64,000 bases of DNA. It comes from Rhodopseudomonas infernalis. GTDB taxonomy: Bacteria; Pseudomonadota; Alphaproteobacteria; Rhizobiales; Xanthobacteraceae. The stretch lies in NCBI RefSeq assembly GCF_022271405.1, contig NZ_JAJNAL010000001.1, positions 248,001 to 312,000 of the forward strand, written 5' to 3'. A model generated the notes under the pieces. That model saw only the letters and a program-made list of their open reading frames with translations. It had not been told where the DNA came from and ran no database searches. Made by a program: the position numbers and the translations under genes. Numbering within the stretch: the first letter of the stretch is position 1; every line of letters begins with the position of its first letter. Below, in pieces: positions 63,381 to 64,000 of this stretch.

Positions 63381-64000
63381 TCAGCCGCAGACCACCGCTT
63401 CCACGCCGGCCGCCACCTCGAACAGCTCGCGGTCGGCGCCGTTCACGCCCGCCAGCATCAGCCCCACCGGCGCCTCGCCCTTCTGGTGGCAGGGCAGCGA
63501 GATCGCGCAGCCATCGATCATGTTGATCAGCGTGCAGTTGCGCAGGGCCAGCAGATTGGCCTTGGTGAAGGCCTTGTCGTCGGCGAGCTCGGCGATCTTC
63601 GGCGGGGTGATCGCGGCGGTCGGCAGCGCCACCGCGTCGTAGGGTGCGAGCCGCGCCATGGCGCGGGCGATCAGCGATTTGCGGGCACCGACCGTGTCGA
63701 TGTATTCGGCGGCGCTCTGCGTTTCGCCGCGCGCGATGCGCTCGCGCACGCGCGGATCATAGACGTCGCCCTTGGCGACCAGCAGATAGCGATGCCAGGC
63801 GTAGCTCTCCGCCGCAGTGAGCCCGCCCTTGGCGCCGAGCGGCGCGACGTCGTTGAATTCCGGCACCTCGATCTTCTCGATGATCGCGCCGTGGCTCGCC
63901 AGCGTCTTCAGCGCGCGCTCGAACGCGGTACGCACGGTTTCATCCAATTCGTCGAGCGCCACCGTGGTCGGCACCGCGATGCGCAGGCCCTTCACGGGCC
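63381..64000 (-). CDS. Amidase (C-terminal part; gene runs off the window)
   Basis: At least 206 residues; no start is expected here because the sequence continues past the edge. It matches the C-terminal half of amidase-signature enzymes: KGLRIAVPTTVALDELDETVRTAFERALKTL, then YDAVALPTAAITPPKIAEL and the family ending ALRNCTLINMIDGCAISLPCHQKGEAPVGLMLAGVNGADRELFEVAAGVE. The Ser-Ser-Lys triad lies upstream of the window. It could cleave an amide such as allophanate-, aryl- or malonamide-type substrates; none can be fixed. Confidence 0.85.
   Translation of the reverse strand, partial: PVKGLRIAVPTTVALDELDETVRTAFERALKTLASHGAIIEKIEVPEFNDVAPLGAKGGLTAAESYAWHRYLLVAKGDVYDPRVRERIARGETQSAAEYIDTVGARKSLIARAMARLAPYDAVALPTAAITPPKIAELADDKAFTKANLLALRNCTLINMIDGCAISLPCHQKGEAPVGLMLAGVNGADRELFEVAAGVEAVVCG

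Overview
The window is GC-rich alphaproteobacterial chromosome, most likely Rhodopseudomonas palustris or a close Bradyrhizobiaceae relative. The main reason is the right-hand 17 kb, which has the layout I recall for the R. palustris p-coumarate cluster: a CouR-type MarR regulator, CouPSTU-type ABC uptake, CouAB, a TarPQM-type TRAP transporter and PobA. Supporting signs are a Tat-exported beta-helix protein, an alphaproteobacterial SOS box, an imuA-imuB-dnaE2 cassette, and many short palindromic intergenic repeats of the kind common in this family. No rRNA, tRNA, CRISPR array, insertion sequence or phage gene was seen; the only mobile-like DNA is the repeat families.

Layout. 1-5 kb: exported DUF3298-like protein overlapping meaB, a pyroglutamyl-peptidase, a small protein, a Tat-exported beta-helix protein and a small exported protein. 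5-14 kb: methyl-accepting chemoreceptor, exported alpha/beta hydrolase, an ECF sigma/anti-sigma pair, a membrane diguanylate cyclase and a DUF2336 protein. 14-19 kb: two tandem paralogous TonB receptors behind a DUF2946 gene, probably metal-related. 19-30 kb: Ala/Pro-rich exported protein, enoyl-CoA hydratase, TolC-family protein, small Cys-containing protein, a heavy-metal RND pump with its adaptor, and a permuted class III CoA transferase. About 30.2 kb: a ParD-like antitoxin with no intact toxin.

30.6-39.7 kb is a DNA damage island. imuA-imuB-dnaE2 (translesion mutasome) reads left; a radical-SAM repair protein and a DUF4130-UdgX fusion read right. One SOS box (GTTC-N7-GTTC) lies in the promoter between them. 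dnaE2 carries an in-frame 90-bp palindromic repeat whose relatives are intergenic elsewhere in the window.

40-47 kb: orphan periplasmic binding protein, glycerate-kinase-type enzyme, an adenylate cyclase with a periplasmic c-type haem motif, a DUF3124 protein and a CPA2 antiporter.

47-64 kb: aromatic acid catabolism. CouR, an ABC importer (permease, permease-ATPase fusion, ATPase, and a distant binding protein), a 4-hydroxybenzoyl-CoA-type thioesterase, CouB (ligase), CouA (hydratase/lyase), a DUF3237 protein, a TRAP transporter and PobA. Three near-identical 15-bp inverted repeats, in the couR/permease, couA and tarP/pobA promoter regions, probably form one CouR regulon joining uptake, CoA activation, side-chain removal and perhaps ring hydroxylation. 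A PaaI-type thioesterase and the C-terminal part of an amidase end the window.
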